Below, in pieces: positions 34,621-42,533 of a DNA stretch of 64,000 nucleotides. How positions within the stretch are numbered: position 1 is the stretch's first letter; every line of letters begins with the position of its first letter. The DNA is from JAEEJA01 sp036343175. GTDB lineage: Bacteria > Bacillota > Clostridia > Lachnospirales > Lachnospiraceae. The stretch lies in assembly GCA_036343175.1 (NCBI GenBank), contig JAZASR010000009.1, positions 1-64,000 of the forward strand, in the 5' to 3' direction. A program made the position numbers and the translations under genes. The notes under the pieces are model-generated. The model was not told the DNA's origin, did no database searches, and saw nothing but the letters and a program-made list of their open reading frames with translations.

Positions 34621-36456
34621 TCAAACATCAACTTCCATAATTATTGGCAGTATCATAGGGTTCCTGCGCATCTTCTTCCATATGAAATCTGAAAGCGCAT
34701 CCTTTATTTCTGTCTTGATCTTTGACCAGTCTGATACATTATTGTCAAGGCAGCGTTCAAGCGCAGCATAGACTACACTCTGTGATTCATCCATAAGATA
34801 TTCTGATTCACGTACGTATACAAAACCGCGGGAAACGATGTCAGGACCCGCAAGGAGAGCATTGGTGCCTCTCTGCAATGTCATAACTATTATGATAAGA
34901 CCATTTTCAGACAGGTGCTGCCTGTCGCGAAGAACGATATTTCCCACGTCTCCTACACCGAGACCATCTACCATAATGCCCTGGGCCTGGACCTTGCCAA
35001 GCAGGGCTGCGTGATCATCATCGATCTCAAGGACATCGCCCGATGACAGAATGATGGCATTTTCCTTCGGTATGCCTATCTGCCTTGCAAGATCTGCATG
35101 AGCTACAAGATGTCTGTATTCACCATGAACAGGAATTGCATACTTAGGCTTTGTGAGAGCGTAAATGAGCTTTATCTCTTCCTGAGATGCATGGCCTGAA
35201 ACATGAGTGTTCTGTACTATTACGTTCGCGCCCTTAGCTGACAGCTCATTGATGACCTTGGCAACAGATTTCTCATTGCCCGGAATAGGTCTGGAGCTGA
35301 ATATTACTGTGTCGCCGGGTACTATGGAGACCACCTTGTGAATATTGGCCGCCATTCTTGAAAGGGCTGCCATCGACTCGCCCTGACTTCCTGTAGTGAT
35401 AAGGACAAGCTTTTCAGGCGGGAAGTCCTTCATCTTATCCATCTCAACAAACGTGCCTTCAGGGGCATTGAGGTATCCAAGCTCCATAGCAGTGGACACG
35501 ACATTTATCATGCTCCGGCCTTCTATTACGACCTTCCTGCCGAACTTTACTGCAGAATCAACTATCTGCTGAACACGGTCAACATTTGACGCAAATGTGG
35601 CAACTATTATTCTGGACTTCTCGTTATCGGCAAATATGTTGTCAAATGTCTTCCCCACAGTCTTTTCGGACATGGTATATCCGGGACGCATAACATTTGT
35701 CGAATCGCACATAAGAGCAAGGACGCCCTTTCTGCCAAGCTCCGCAAAGCGCTGCAGGTCGATAGGCTCGCCATGCACAGGTGTATAATCCACCTTGAAA
35801 TCACCGGTATGGATCACCAATCCTGCCGGTGAGAATATGGCAAGGGCGGCAGCATCAGAGATGCTGTGATTCGTCCTTATGAACTCGACCCTGAAGCATC
35901 CGAGATTAATGGACTGACCGTATTTTACGACCTTTTTTCTGACCGGATTGGGAAGGACGAACTCCTTGAGCTTGTTCTCGATAAGTCCCATAGTAAGCTT
36001 GGTAGCATATACAGGGACATTGATGTCCTTAAGTACATATGGCAGAGAGCCAATATGATCCTCATGTCCGTGGGTGATCACAAATCCCCTGACCCTGTCA
36101 ATATTATCTTTAAGATATGTGATATCGGGGATGACCAGGTCAACGCCCAGCATATCGTCATCGGGGAAAGCAAGGCCGCAATCCACCACTATGATGCTGT
36201 CATCATACTCAAAAGCAGTGATATTCATGCCTATCTGCTCAAGACCGCCAAGAGGAATAATTTTGAGTCCATGTCCGATCAGTTGCTTTGGATCTTTGCT
36301 CTTGTCAGACTGAGACAGCATATATACAGCATCCTGTCCGTCTGCAGTATTCCTGACCTGCGCTGTAGAACCCGCAAACTTTACGGTTCCTGCATTATCG
36401 CCGGAATCTGCATGTGATTCATTATTATTCAATTTTTCCTTATACCCACCTTTCAT
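34621..36456 (-). CDS. rnj: Ribonuclease J
   Basis: Metallo-beta-lactamase/beta-CASP ribonuclease with endo- and 5' exonuclease activity. It has 611 residues when read from the ATG at 36456. That ATG has no site; a TTG at 36432 has AAGGAAAAA upstream and may be the true start. The first 55 residues are polar and extra to the usual 555-residue enzyme. Motifs: THGHEDHIGSLP, HTGDFKVDYTP, CDSTNV, ITTGSQGE and NTHVSGHASQEEI. It starts an RNA-processing group with ylbF, trmR and trhP. Confidence 0.94.
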   Translation of the reverse strand: MKGGYKEKLNNNESHADSGDNAGTVKFAGSTAQVRNTADGQDAVYMLSQSDKSKDPKQLIGHGLKIIPLGGLEQIGMNITAFEYDDSIIVVDCGLAFPDDDMLGVDLVIPDITYLKDNIDRVRGFVITHGHEDHIGSLPYVLKDINVPVYATKLTMGLIENKLKEFVLPNPVRKKVVKYGQSINLGCFRVEFIRTNHSISDAAALAIFSPAGLVIHTGDFKVDYTPVHGEPIDLQRFAELGRKGVLALMCDSTNVMRPGYTMSEKTVGKTFDNIFADNEKSRIIVATFASNVDRVQQIVDSAVKFGRKVVIEGRSMINVVSTAMELGYLNAPEGTFVEMDKMKDFPPEKLVLITTGSQGESMAALSRMAANIHKVVSIVPGDTVIFSSRPIPGNEKSVAKVINELSAKGANVIVQNTHVSGHASQEEIKLIYALTKPKYAIPVHGEYRHLVAHADLARQIGIPKENAIILSSGDVLEIDDDHAALLGKVQAQGIMVDGLGVGDVGNIVLRDRQHLSENGLIIIVMTLQRGTNALLAGPDIVSRGFVYVRESEYLMDESQSVVYAALERCLDNNVSDWSKIKTEIKDALSDFIWKKMRRNPMILPIIMEVDV

Positions 36457-36597
36457 ATATTATTATTTATCCGGTCCCGGAATGGGAAAATTTCGGACCG
36501 CTTTAATTGCATAAAAATATGACCTGTGTTCTTCATGCATATAGCATGATCATGAATGCCTTAAGACATCATAATGAGCTCACACATGTTTATAAGA

Positions 36598-36954
36598 TCA
36601 CTCAATATCCTCATCCATAAGCTCAGCAAAGACCTTGGATACTGCCTCTACCTCGTCATCGTCATCAACGGGCTCACATGTGACTTCGTCGCCGTCCGAC
36701 GCAACCTCCTTAAGCAGGAAACAATTGAGTTCGACAGGGTCGTCATCATCCCCGGGGAAGCCTACAGAACCATCCTGGTTAACAACTACTTTATTAAAAT
36801 CATTGTTGTCCTCAGGGTCTTCATCTGTAATGGCATTTTTATCGTCGCTTACCAGATAATACCCTGTTCCGTTTATCTCTGTATAGTTAAGCACGTAGAG
36901 CCTTTCTACGTTTCCATCCTCATCGGTAAACTCTATTACATTTTCTTCATCCAT
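36598..36954 (-). CDS. yrzB: DUF1292 protein (YrzB-like)
   Basis: 118 residues, very acidic, with two lobes: EFTDEDGNVERLYVLNYTEINGTGYYLVS and an Asp-rich second half (PGDDDDPVELNCFLLKEV). It matches the DUF1292 family found between ruvX and downstream genes in many Firmicutes; function unknown. It is 30 bp after ruvX. Confidence 0.85.
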   Translation of the reverse strand: MDEENVIEFTDEDGNVERLYVLNYTEINGTGYYLVSDDKNAITDEDPEDNNDFNKVVVNQDGSVGFPGDDDDPVELNCFLLKEVASDGDEVTCEPVDDDDEVEAVSKVFAELMDEDIE

Positions 36955-36984
36955 AATATTCCTCCATAATCATCAGCTTAGTTT

Positions 36985-37416
36985 TCATCCCTTCTCTGCG
37001 GCATGCTCCTCAAGATATGTCTTTAAAATAAGTGACGCAGCGATCTTATCAATATATTTTTTCTGGTTGATACGGCGTACATTTCCCTCTGTAAGGACAT
37101 TCCCGGCAGCCTTTGTCGTCAGCCTCTCATCAATATAAATAACATCAAGCCCTGTCCTTCTTTGGAGATCATCACCGAAAGCTCTTGCCTCGGCGCACAT
37201 ATCTCCCTCTTCATCATCCATCTTCTTGGGAAGGCCGATGATTATCTTCTCTACCTGGTACTCCTTAATGATCTCCTCGATCCTTGCATAAGTCCTCCTG
37301 AGTTTATTCTTCCTTTCACGCACTATGGTCTCAAATGGCTGCGCAGTAAGAAGAAGCTCGTCTGAAAGCGCTACTCCTACAGTCTTTGAGCCGTAATCAA
37401 GTCCAATGATTCTCAA
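36985..37416 (-). CDS. ruvX: Putative pre-16S rRNA nuclease / Holliday junction resolvase RuvX (YqgF)
   Basis: 143-residue RNase H-fold protein: GLDYGSKTVGVALSD at the start, KIIIGLPKKMD in the middle and DERLTTKAA with the acidic catalytic residues. The start codon is TTG at 37416, preceded by GGAGG. The order ireB-ruvX-yrzB equals B. subtilis yrzL-yrrK-yrzB. Confidence 0.92.
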   Translation of the reverse strand: MRIIGLDYGSKTVGVALSDELLLTAQPFETIVRERKNKLRRTYARIEEIIKEYQVEKIIIGLPKKMDDEEGDMCAEARAFGDDLQRRTGLDVIYIDERLTTKAAGNVLTEGNVRRINQKKYIDKIAASLILKTYLEEHAAEKG

Positions 37417-37421
37417 ATTTA

Positions 37422-37700
37422 TTATTCCTCCGAAAAATGATGGTCAATATAATATTGAAGCAGATATTCGATGATCTCATCGCGCTCGACACGCATGATA
37501 AGACTTCTGGCTCCCTTGTGGCTTGTGATATATGTAGGATCCCCGCTCATAACATAGCCGACTATCTGGCTTACAGGGTCATATCCCTTTTCTGTCAAGG
37601 CTTCATAGATGCTGTCAACGACGTCTTTCACATTGAATTCCTGATCGGTCTGGATCTTGAAAAATTGCGTATTATTCATCCTGTCATTCATTTCGTCCAT
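37422..37700 (-). CDS. ireB: IreB family regulatory phosphoprotein (YrzL/UPF0297)
   Basis: 92 residues: FKIQTDQEFNVKDVVDSIYEAL, EKGYDPVSQIVGYVMSGDPTYITSH and a conserved arginine/aspartate C-terminal part. In Enterococcus the protein is phosphorylated by the PASTA kinase IreK and affects cephalosporin resistance. It lies five bases before ruvX. alaS, the usual upstream neighbour, is not here. Confidence 0.9.
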   Translation of the reverse strand: MDEMNDRMNNTQFFKIQTDQEFNVKDVVDSIYEALTEKGYDPVSQIVGYVMSGDPTYITSHKGARSLIMRVERDEIIEYLLQYYIDHHFSEE

Positions 37701-37874
37701 AGTAAAAACCTCTTTTCTATATTCATGCAGAATTCATGCAGAATATCTGCAGCAGCCTTTATAAGCAGTATCCTCAAAGCTCACGATTCCCGCAACGAGC
37801 GCATCTAAAGGACTCCCGCCGACTATATACGAATATAAAACGTCATATTACGACCACATTAACTCACCTTAATT

Positions 37875-38582
37875 CTAATATAAAACGCTGATCTTTGCAA
37901 GTAAGTGAGTGACTGTATCGTCTATGAAACGCCTCATTCTGTCCGGTCCCAGATACCTTGCAGCTTTTATCTCCTCATGAGGTCCATAGTAACGCTTCAA
38001 AGTCCATACCCTGCCTGACTCGACAAGCTCTGCGCTTATAAAGTCCTTTACTTCAGCATTCACAGGCTTTTCAAATGCCGTGAGTATCAGGCTGTTTTCT
38101 TTTACACCGCCCTTATCGGCGAGATAATGATCAACAGAATCTGTATCATGTGAAAATATCTTGAATATCGAAGGGTCATGTATATTGCTGCCGTCCGCCA
38201 AAGCAAGCCTGAAAAATTCCTGCCTGGCTGTAGTCATAAAATAATAATCCGTCATGAGGTGCACATAATAGCCCAGATAAAGAAAGATATCCTTTTCCAG
38301 GCCCGGTCCTCCGATATACTTATCGGCATATTCCTGAATACGTCTGTACCAGAGGGCCTTTATGTCCGGCTGCATGATCCGGTCATCCCTGATGCCGTCT
38401 CTTAAGTGAGTATGCAGCTTCATATTTCTCTCATAGCCCGGTATATTCATTATGTCATCCGGAGCCATGCATCCATTCATAAAACGGGCAAGGCTATCCC
38501 ATCCAAGTCTTACTTCATCATCTAGTCCCCAGCTTTCAAGCAATCGAGCTCCGGTAAAAAGATGCACCATGGTTCCTGCCAT
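37875..38582 (-). CDS. Zinc-dependent phospholipase C-like protein
   Basis: 235 residues from the ATG at 38582 (MAGTMVHLFTG), which has GGAGGTGA upstream; a GTG at 38591 lies inside that site. Putative metal-binding residues are an N-terminal His (MVHL), MKLHTHLR, and YLGYYVHLMTDYYF. The last resembles the HxxxD helix of zinc-dependent phospholipase C (PF00882-type) proteins. No signal peptide is seen, so a cytoplasmic role is likely. The assignment is by fold-like pattern only and substrate is unknown. The gene stands alone between ireB and the divergent tRNA. Confidence 0.55.
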   Translation of the reverse strand: MAGTMVHLFTGARLLESWGLDDEVRLGWDSLARFMNGCMAPDDIMNIPGYERNMKLHTHLRDGIRDDRIMQPDIKALWYRRIQEYADKYIGGPGLEKDIFLYLGYYVHLMTDYYFMTTARQEFFRLALADGSNIHDPSIFKIFSHDTDSVDHYLADKGGVKENSLILTAFEKPVNAEVKDFISAELVESGRVWTLKRYYGPHEEIKAARYLGPDRMRRFIDDTVTHLLAKISVLY

Positions 38583-38654
38583 CTGTCTCACCTCCGAAAT
38601 CGTTAATATAATATCAAAAGCAGTTAAGAGGATGCCGCTTAATTTAAATAAGCC

Positions 38655-38683
38655 TTGATTTTTAAGTCACGGTATTGTAAAAT
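38655..38683 (+). promoter_or_regulatory. tRNA-Thr promoter
   Basis: TTGATT (38655-38660), 17-bp spacer, TAAAAT (38678-38683), ending 10 bp before the mature tRNA 5' end. Confidence 0.7.
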
Positions 38684-38693
38684 CGATAAAGCT

Positions 38694-38766
38694 GCCGAAA
38701 TAGCTCAGTTGGTAGAGCACTTCACTCGTAATGAAGGGGTCGTGGGTTCGAGTCCCATTTTCGGCT
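38694..38766 (+). tRNA. tRNA-Thr (anticodon CGT)
   Basis: A 73-nt cloverleaf: acceptor GCCGAAA/TTTCGGC with discriminator T; D arm GCTC...GAGC with GTTGGTA loop; anticodon stem CTTCA/TGAAG with loop CTCGTAA, anticodon CGT (reads ACG); T arm with GGTTCGAGTCC. The CCA end is not encoded. Confidence 0.96.
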
Positions 38767-38779
38767 TATTTTTGTGCTC

Positions 38780-38805
38780 AAAAATCATCAGCCTTCATGA
38801 TTTTT
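38780..38805 (+). terminator. Terminator-like hairpin after tRNA-Thr inside the dispersed repeat
   Basis: AAAAATCAT and ATGATTTTT pair around CAGCCTTC, ending in a T-run 14 bp past the tRNA. It can be extended by outer GTGCT/AGCAC arms. It is part of the 41-bp repeat also found at 56083. Confidence 0.7.
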
Positions 38806-38824
38806 ATTAGCACTTTGTGGTCAG
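38784..38824. repeat. 41-bp dispersed repeat, copy 1
   Basis: From ATCATCAGCCTTCATGATTT to GTGGTCAG. Identical at 39 of 41 positions to 56083-56123. A second hairpin follows: AGCACTTTG (38809-38817) pairs with CAAAGTGCT (38848-38856). Confidence 0.9.
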
Positions 38825-38871
38825 TCCAGAAGCATTTGCCTGACCATCAAAGTGCTTTTCCAGCAATCGAA

Positions 38872-38906
38872 AAACACCGCCTGGAGTTCCCGGGCGGTGT
38901 TTTTTT
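38872..38906. terminator. Bidirectional terminator between tRNA-Thr and glgA
   Basis: A stem AAACACCGCC/GGGCGGTGTT with a 10-nt loop has seven T rightward and TTTTT leftward. It can end both the tRNA transcript and glgA. Confidence 0.85.
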
Positions 38907-38929
38907 GGAAATGCGGTCATAAAACCGCA

Positions 38930-40372
38930 TCATGAAGTCAGGTTATGATAGAGCTCCTCATATTTCTTAGCTGATGCATTCCAGGAGAAGTCCGCAGCCA
39001 TGCCGCGGTCTATGATCTTATTCCACTCGCGCTTGCGGTTGTAGAAAACATCCTTTGCATACTGAACTGTGTGGAGCATCTCATGAGCATTGTAGTTGGC
39101 AAATGAGAAGCCTGTTCCCTTGCTCTCATACTCATTGTAAGGCTCAACGGTATCACGAAGACCGCCTGTCTCACGAACTATAGGTACTGTGCCGTATCTT
39201 AAGCTCATCAGCTGTGAAAGGCCGCACGGCTCGAATAGCGATGGCATAAGGAAAGCATCTGCCGCAGCATAGATCTTGTGGCTGCGCTCATTTGAATAAA
39301 ATATATTAGCTGATACTCTTCCATGATACTTCCACTCGAAGTGGCGGAAGAGGTTCTCATAGCGTTCTTCGCCTGTACCAAGGACAACAAGCTGTGTATC
39401 AGGTGCGCAAAGCTCCTCGATGACATAATCGATCAGGTCGAAGCCCTTCTGGTCTGTAAGTCTTGAAACTATACCAACCATGAACTTCCTGTCATCCTCT
39501 TCGAGTCCGAGCTCTTTCTGAAGTCCGCGCTTATTCTTGACTTTTTCTTTTCTGAATGTCCTTGCGTCATATCTCTGATAGATCAGCGGATCAGTTGCAG
39601 GATTGTATTCATCATAATCTATACCATTGAGGATACCGCTCAGGTTATTTGCACGCGCCCTCATGAGACCGTCAAGATGCTCGCCGTAGAATGGCATCTT
39701 GATCTCCTCAGCATATGAATTGGAAACTGTCGTTACCCAGTCGGCATATACTATGCCGCCCTTTAAGTAATTGGCATCGCCATAAGCCTCGAGCTTATCT
39801 GATGTAAAGTAATAATCTGAAAGACCGGTGATATCCTTTACCTTCTTTAAGTCCCATATACCCTGGAACTTGAGATTGTGGATGGTCATGATGGTCTTGA
39901 TGCCGTGATAGAAAGAATTCTGTTCGAATACGTCATGAAGATATACAGGGATGAGACCTGTCTGCCAGTCGTGACAGTGGATGATATCAGGACGGAAATC
40001 AAGTGAAGGAAGTGCTGAAAGCGCTGCCTTATCGAAGAATGCAAACTTTTCAATATCCTCGTAGATGTTGCCGTAAGGATTGAAACCCGCGAAATAGAAT
40101 TCATTGTCGATGAAGTAGAAATGAACCCCGTTGAGCTCCATCTCAAGGATGCCTACGTACTGACTTCTCCAGGCAAGATCCATATAGAAATGAGTCTTGT
40201 ACTGCATCTTGTCCTTCCACTCCTGTGGGATGCAGGCATACTTTGGAACCATTACTCTGACATCGTACTCATTCTTATTGAAATACTTTGGAAGTGATCC
40301 GACAACGTCTGCAAGACCGCCGGTCTTAACAAAAGGAACGCACTCTGATGCCACAAACAATATGTTCTTCAT
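38930..40372 (-). CDS. glgA: Glycogen synthase (ADP-glucose type)
   Basis: GT5 glucosyltransferase that extends glycogen from ADP-glucose. It has 480 residues with the ADP-glucose binding motif KTGGLADVVGSLP near residue 16, IHCHDWQTGLIP, MTIHNLKFQG, and the C-terminal EPCGLSQLMSLRYGTVPIVRETGGL with the catalytic Glu. The length is standard. No other glg genes are nearby and it is monocistronic, suggesting independent control. Confidence 0.96.
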   Translation of the reverse strand: MKNILFVASECVPFVKTGGLADVVGSLPKYFNKNEYDVRVMVPKYACIPQEWKDKMQYKTHFYMDLAWRSQYVGILEMELNGVHFYFIDNEFYFAGFNPYGNIYEDIEKFAFFDKAALSALPSLDFRPDIIHCHDWQTGLIPVYLHDVFEQNSFYHGIKTIMTIHNLKFQGIWDLKKVKDITGLSDYYFTSDKLEAYGDANYLKGGIVYADWVTTVSNSYAEEIKMPFYGEHLDGLMRARANNLSGILNGIDYDEYNPATDPLIYQRYDARTFRKEKVKNKRGLQKELGLEEDDRKFMVGIVSRLTDQKGFDLIDYVIEELCAPDTQLVVLGTGEERYENLFRHFEWKYHGRVSANIFYSNERSHKIYAAADAFLMPSLFEPCGLSQLMSLRYGTVPIVRETGGLRDTVEPYNEYESKGTGFSFANYNAHEMLHTVQYAKDVFYNRKREWNKIIDRGMAADFSWNASAKKYEELYHNLTS

Positions 40373-40413
40373 AAATTATTAGCCCTCCAATACATAAAAA
40401 CTCCAGTAATAGA

Positions 40414-40441
40414 ATTATAACACCAGTAGTTATAATAATAA
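40414..40441 (-). promoter_or_regulatory. Candidate glgA promoter
   Basis: Minus-strand TTATTA (40436-40441), 16 bp, extended -10 TGTTATAAT (TATAAT at 40414-40419), about 40 nt before the start codon. Confidence 0.5.
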
Positions 40442-40507
40442 AGTAAAATATTTTCGAAAACTGCCATGGAATATGACTATCGGGTTTTTCTATTTAATGC
40501 CGTGAAT

Positions 40508-40540
40508 AAAAAAGATGCCTGAGAGACATGCTCTCAGACA
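40508..40540 (-). terminator. Terminator after recN
   Basis: On the minus strand TGTCTGAGAG/CTCTCAGGCA (one G-U pair) forms a 10-bp stem followed by TCTTTTTT, about 25 bp after the recN stop. Confidence 0.85.
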
Positions 40541-40562
40541 CCCGATTATTCTGCATATAAAT

Positions 40563-42254
40563 CTATGACTTTTTGTATTTATCAGCCATGGCCTTCATCT
40601 CCCTGGCACTCTCAAGTACAGTATCTGTAATGGATACGCCGCCTGATATGCGGGCAAGCTCAGCTATCTCCTCATCGGGCTTAAGCTCCGTGATGGTGGT
40701 CCTCGTGGTCTTTATGCCGTCTTCATCATATACGCTCTTCCGGATCAGATAATGATGGTCGGCCATGGCAGCGATCTGCGCAAGATGGGTAATGACTATT
40801 ACCTGATGCCTGCCTGCGATCCCAGCCATCTTCTCTGCCACCTTCTGGGCAGTACGGCCGCTGATACCGGTATCTATCTCATCAAATATAAGCGAAGAAA
40901 TGGAGTCCTCATCAGCAAATACATTCTTAAGGGCAAGCATTATCCTTGAAAGCTCGCCGCCGCTCGCTGCGTCCTTAAGCGGCTTTATGGCCATACCGGG
41001 GTTCAGTGATATCATAAATGATACATCGTCTGAGCCTGTATGGGTAAATGAACCTGAATTTTTGATATCAGTCTTAAAATGGACCTCAGGGAAATTGAGT
41101 TCCTTAAGCTCGTTTTCTATTGCCCTGTCGAGCTTTGGACTGACCCTGCACCTTATATCATGGAGCACAACAGAGTCATTCTTTATTATTTCTTTAAGTG
41201 AATCAAGCTTATTATGGAGTTCTTCTGCATGAGCATCAGAATTCTCATATTTTTTAAGCTTTTCCTTGGCTTCTTTCAGAAAGTCCTTTATTTCGGACAG
41301 GGAGCTGCCATACTTTGCCTTAATGTTCCTTACCTTCTGAAGCCTGTCTTCTGTCTCGGAAAGCTTCTCTTCATCTATTGAGAAGTCATCAAGATAATCG
41401 GACAGTTCACGGTTGAAGTCATTCAATATGGAATCTGCCTGGGAAAGCTCGTCTGAGAATCTCTGCAGGTCTGTGTCGTACTTTACGGCATTCCTAAGCT
41501 CTGCCATGGCATTTCCTATAAGGTCTGACGCTGATTCAAGACCGCCGCCCGTGAACCTGCGGGCATTTTCCAGAGCTTCTCCTATATTTCTCGCATTTGA
41601 AAGTTTTTTAAGCTCCTCTGAAAGCTTATCTTCCTCGCCCTCCTTGAGATGGGCTCCTTCTATCTCATCGATCTCAAATTGAAGAAATGAGATCTCCCTT
41701 GACCGTTCTTCGGGAGTCATGGTATCAGACTTAAGCTCGCGCCTTATGGATAAATATTCATCATAGGCCTTTGAAAGCTCTGAAAGTACCGGCTCTGTCT
41801 CTTCTCCCGCATAAAGGTCAAGGAGCTTTCTCTGCTCCGCCGGTATGAGAAGGGACTGGTTATCATTCTGTCCGTGGACGTCTATAAGACGGGCACATAC
41901 CTCCCTGAGCCGGGAGGCAGGGCATGTCTCTCCATTTATCCTGTTTATGGTCCTCTTTTCGCTGATCTTTCTTGTGATGACCACGAGATCATCATCTTCA
42001 GGTACAAGGCCCAGGGTCTTAAGATCTTTTTTTTCATGGGAATCTACTGCAAAGACCAGCTCTATAAGGGCTTCCTGTTCGCCATCGCGGATAAGTCCCT
42101 TTGGTATCCTCCCGCCGGCTGCAATATTTATGGAATCGATGATGACCGACTTGCCGGCGCCGGTCTCACCTGTAAGGATATTCAGACCCGGCTTAAAGTC
42201 GACTTCGATCTCATCGATCACCGCAAGATTTTTTACGTGTAAATTAAGAAGCAT
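40563..42254 (-). CDS. recN: DNA repair protein RecN
   Basis: SMC-like ATPase that tethers broken DNA ends. It has 563 residues from the ATG at 42254 (MLLNLHVKNLAVIDEI), preceded by AAAGGAAGAAA. The longer frame to 42347 crosses a terminator hairpin. Walker A GETGAGKS is near residue 32, two long coiled-coil arms follow (about 155-385), then the signature SGGELSRIMLALK and Walker B SLIFDEIDTGISG. In B. subtilis recN follows tlyA-argR. Here it is displaced from tlyA by the Ig-like protein gene, yebC and nadK. Confidence 0.95.
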   Translation of the reverse strand: MLLNLHVKNLAVIDEIEVDFKPGLNILTGETGAGKSVIIDSINIAAGGRIPKGLIRDGEQEALIELVFAVDSHEKKDLKTLGLVPEDDDLVVITRKISEKRTINRINGETCPASRLREVCARLIDVHGQNDNQSLLIPAEQRKLLDLYAGEETEPVLSELSKAYDEYLSIRRELKSDTMTPEERSREISFLQFEIDEIEGAHLKEGEEDKLSEELKKLSNARNIGEALENARRFTGGGLESASDLIGNAMAELRNAVKYDTDLQRFSDELSQADSILNDFNRELSDYLDDFSIDEEKLSETEDRLQKVRNIKAKYGSSLSEIKDFLKEAKEKLKKYENSDAHAEELHNKLDSLKEIIKNDSVVLHDIRCRVSPKLDRAIENELKELNFPEVHFKTDIKNSGSFTHTGSDDVSFMISLNPGMAIKPLKDAASGGELSRIMLALKNVFADEDSISSLIFDEIDTGISGRTAQKVAEKMAGIAGRHQVIVITHLAQIAAMADHHYLIRKSVYDEDGIKTTRTTITELKPDEEIAELARISGGVSITDTVLESAREMKAMADKYKKS

Positions 42255-42332
42255 TTTCTTCCTTTCTAAAGCCGAATTATGTTTTATAACTGCCTTGTGA
42301 TACCAAGGCCTTACAGCACCCATTATAATACT

Positions 42333-42374
42333 TAAAAGACCGGACATAATTACCCATATGTCCGGACTTTTATT
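42333..42374 (-). terminator. Terminator of the Ig-like protein gene
   Basis: A 9-bp stem CCGGACATA/TATGTCCGG with an 8-nt loop, followed on the minus strand by TCTTTTAAG. It lies about 165 bp after the stop and just before recN. Confidence 0.7.
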
Positions 42375-42432
42375 ATTATCATTTATAAGATCCTAAAGCC
42401 GCAGATCTGCATTCTTTCAGGAATGTGACAGC

Positions 42433-42531
42433 TCACTCAGGCTGTCATTAAGAAGCATCTGTAACAATGAAGCGCTGAAGTGTCACCATCTATTATAGTT
42501 CACTCAGGCTGTCATTAAGAAGCATCTGTAA
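42433..42531. repeat. Direct repeat just past the stop of the Ig-like gene
   Basis: Two identical 32-bp copies (42433-42464 and 42500-42531; TCACTCAGGCTGTCATTAAG...) 67 bp apart start to start. The right copy ends two bases from the stop codon. Confidence 0.9.
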
Positions 42532-42533
42532 GG

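Noticed and set aside
38780..38856. Transposon (MITE) insertion at the tRNA
   Set aside because: Hairpins are present but no target-site duplication or matching termini could be seen; kept only as a dispersed repeat.
42255..42347. 31-residue N-terminal extension of RecN
   Set aside because: It crosses the terminator hairpin of the upstream gene; the ATG at 42254 matches the family start and has a ribosome site.
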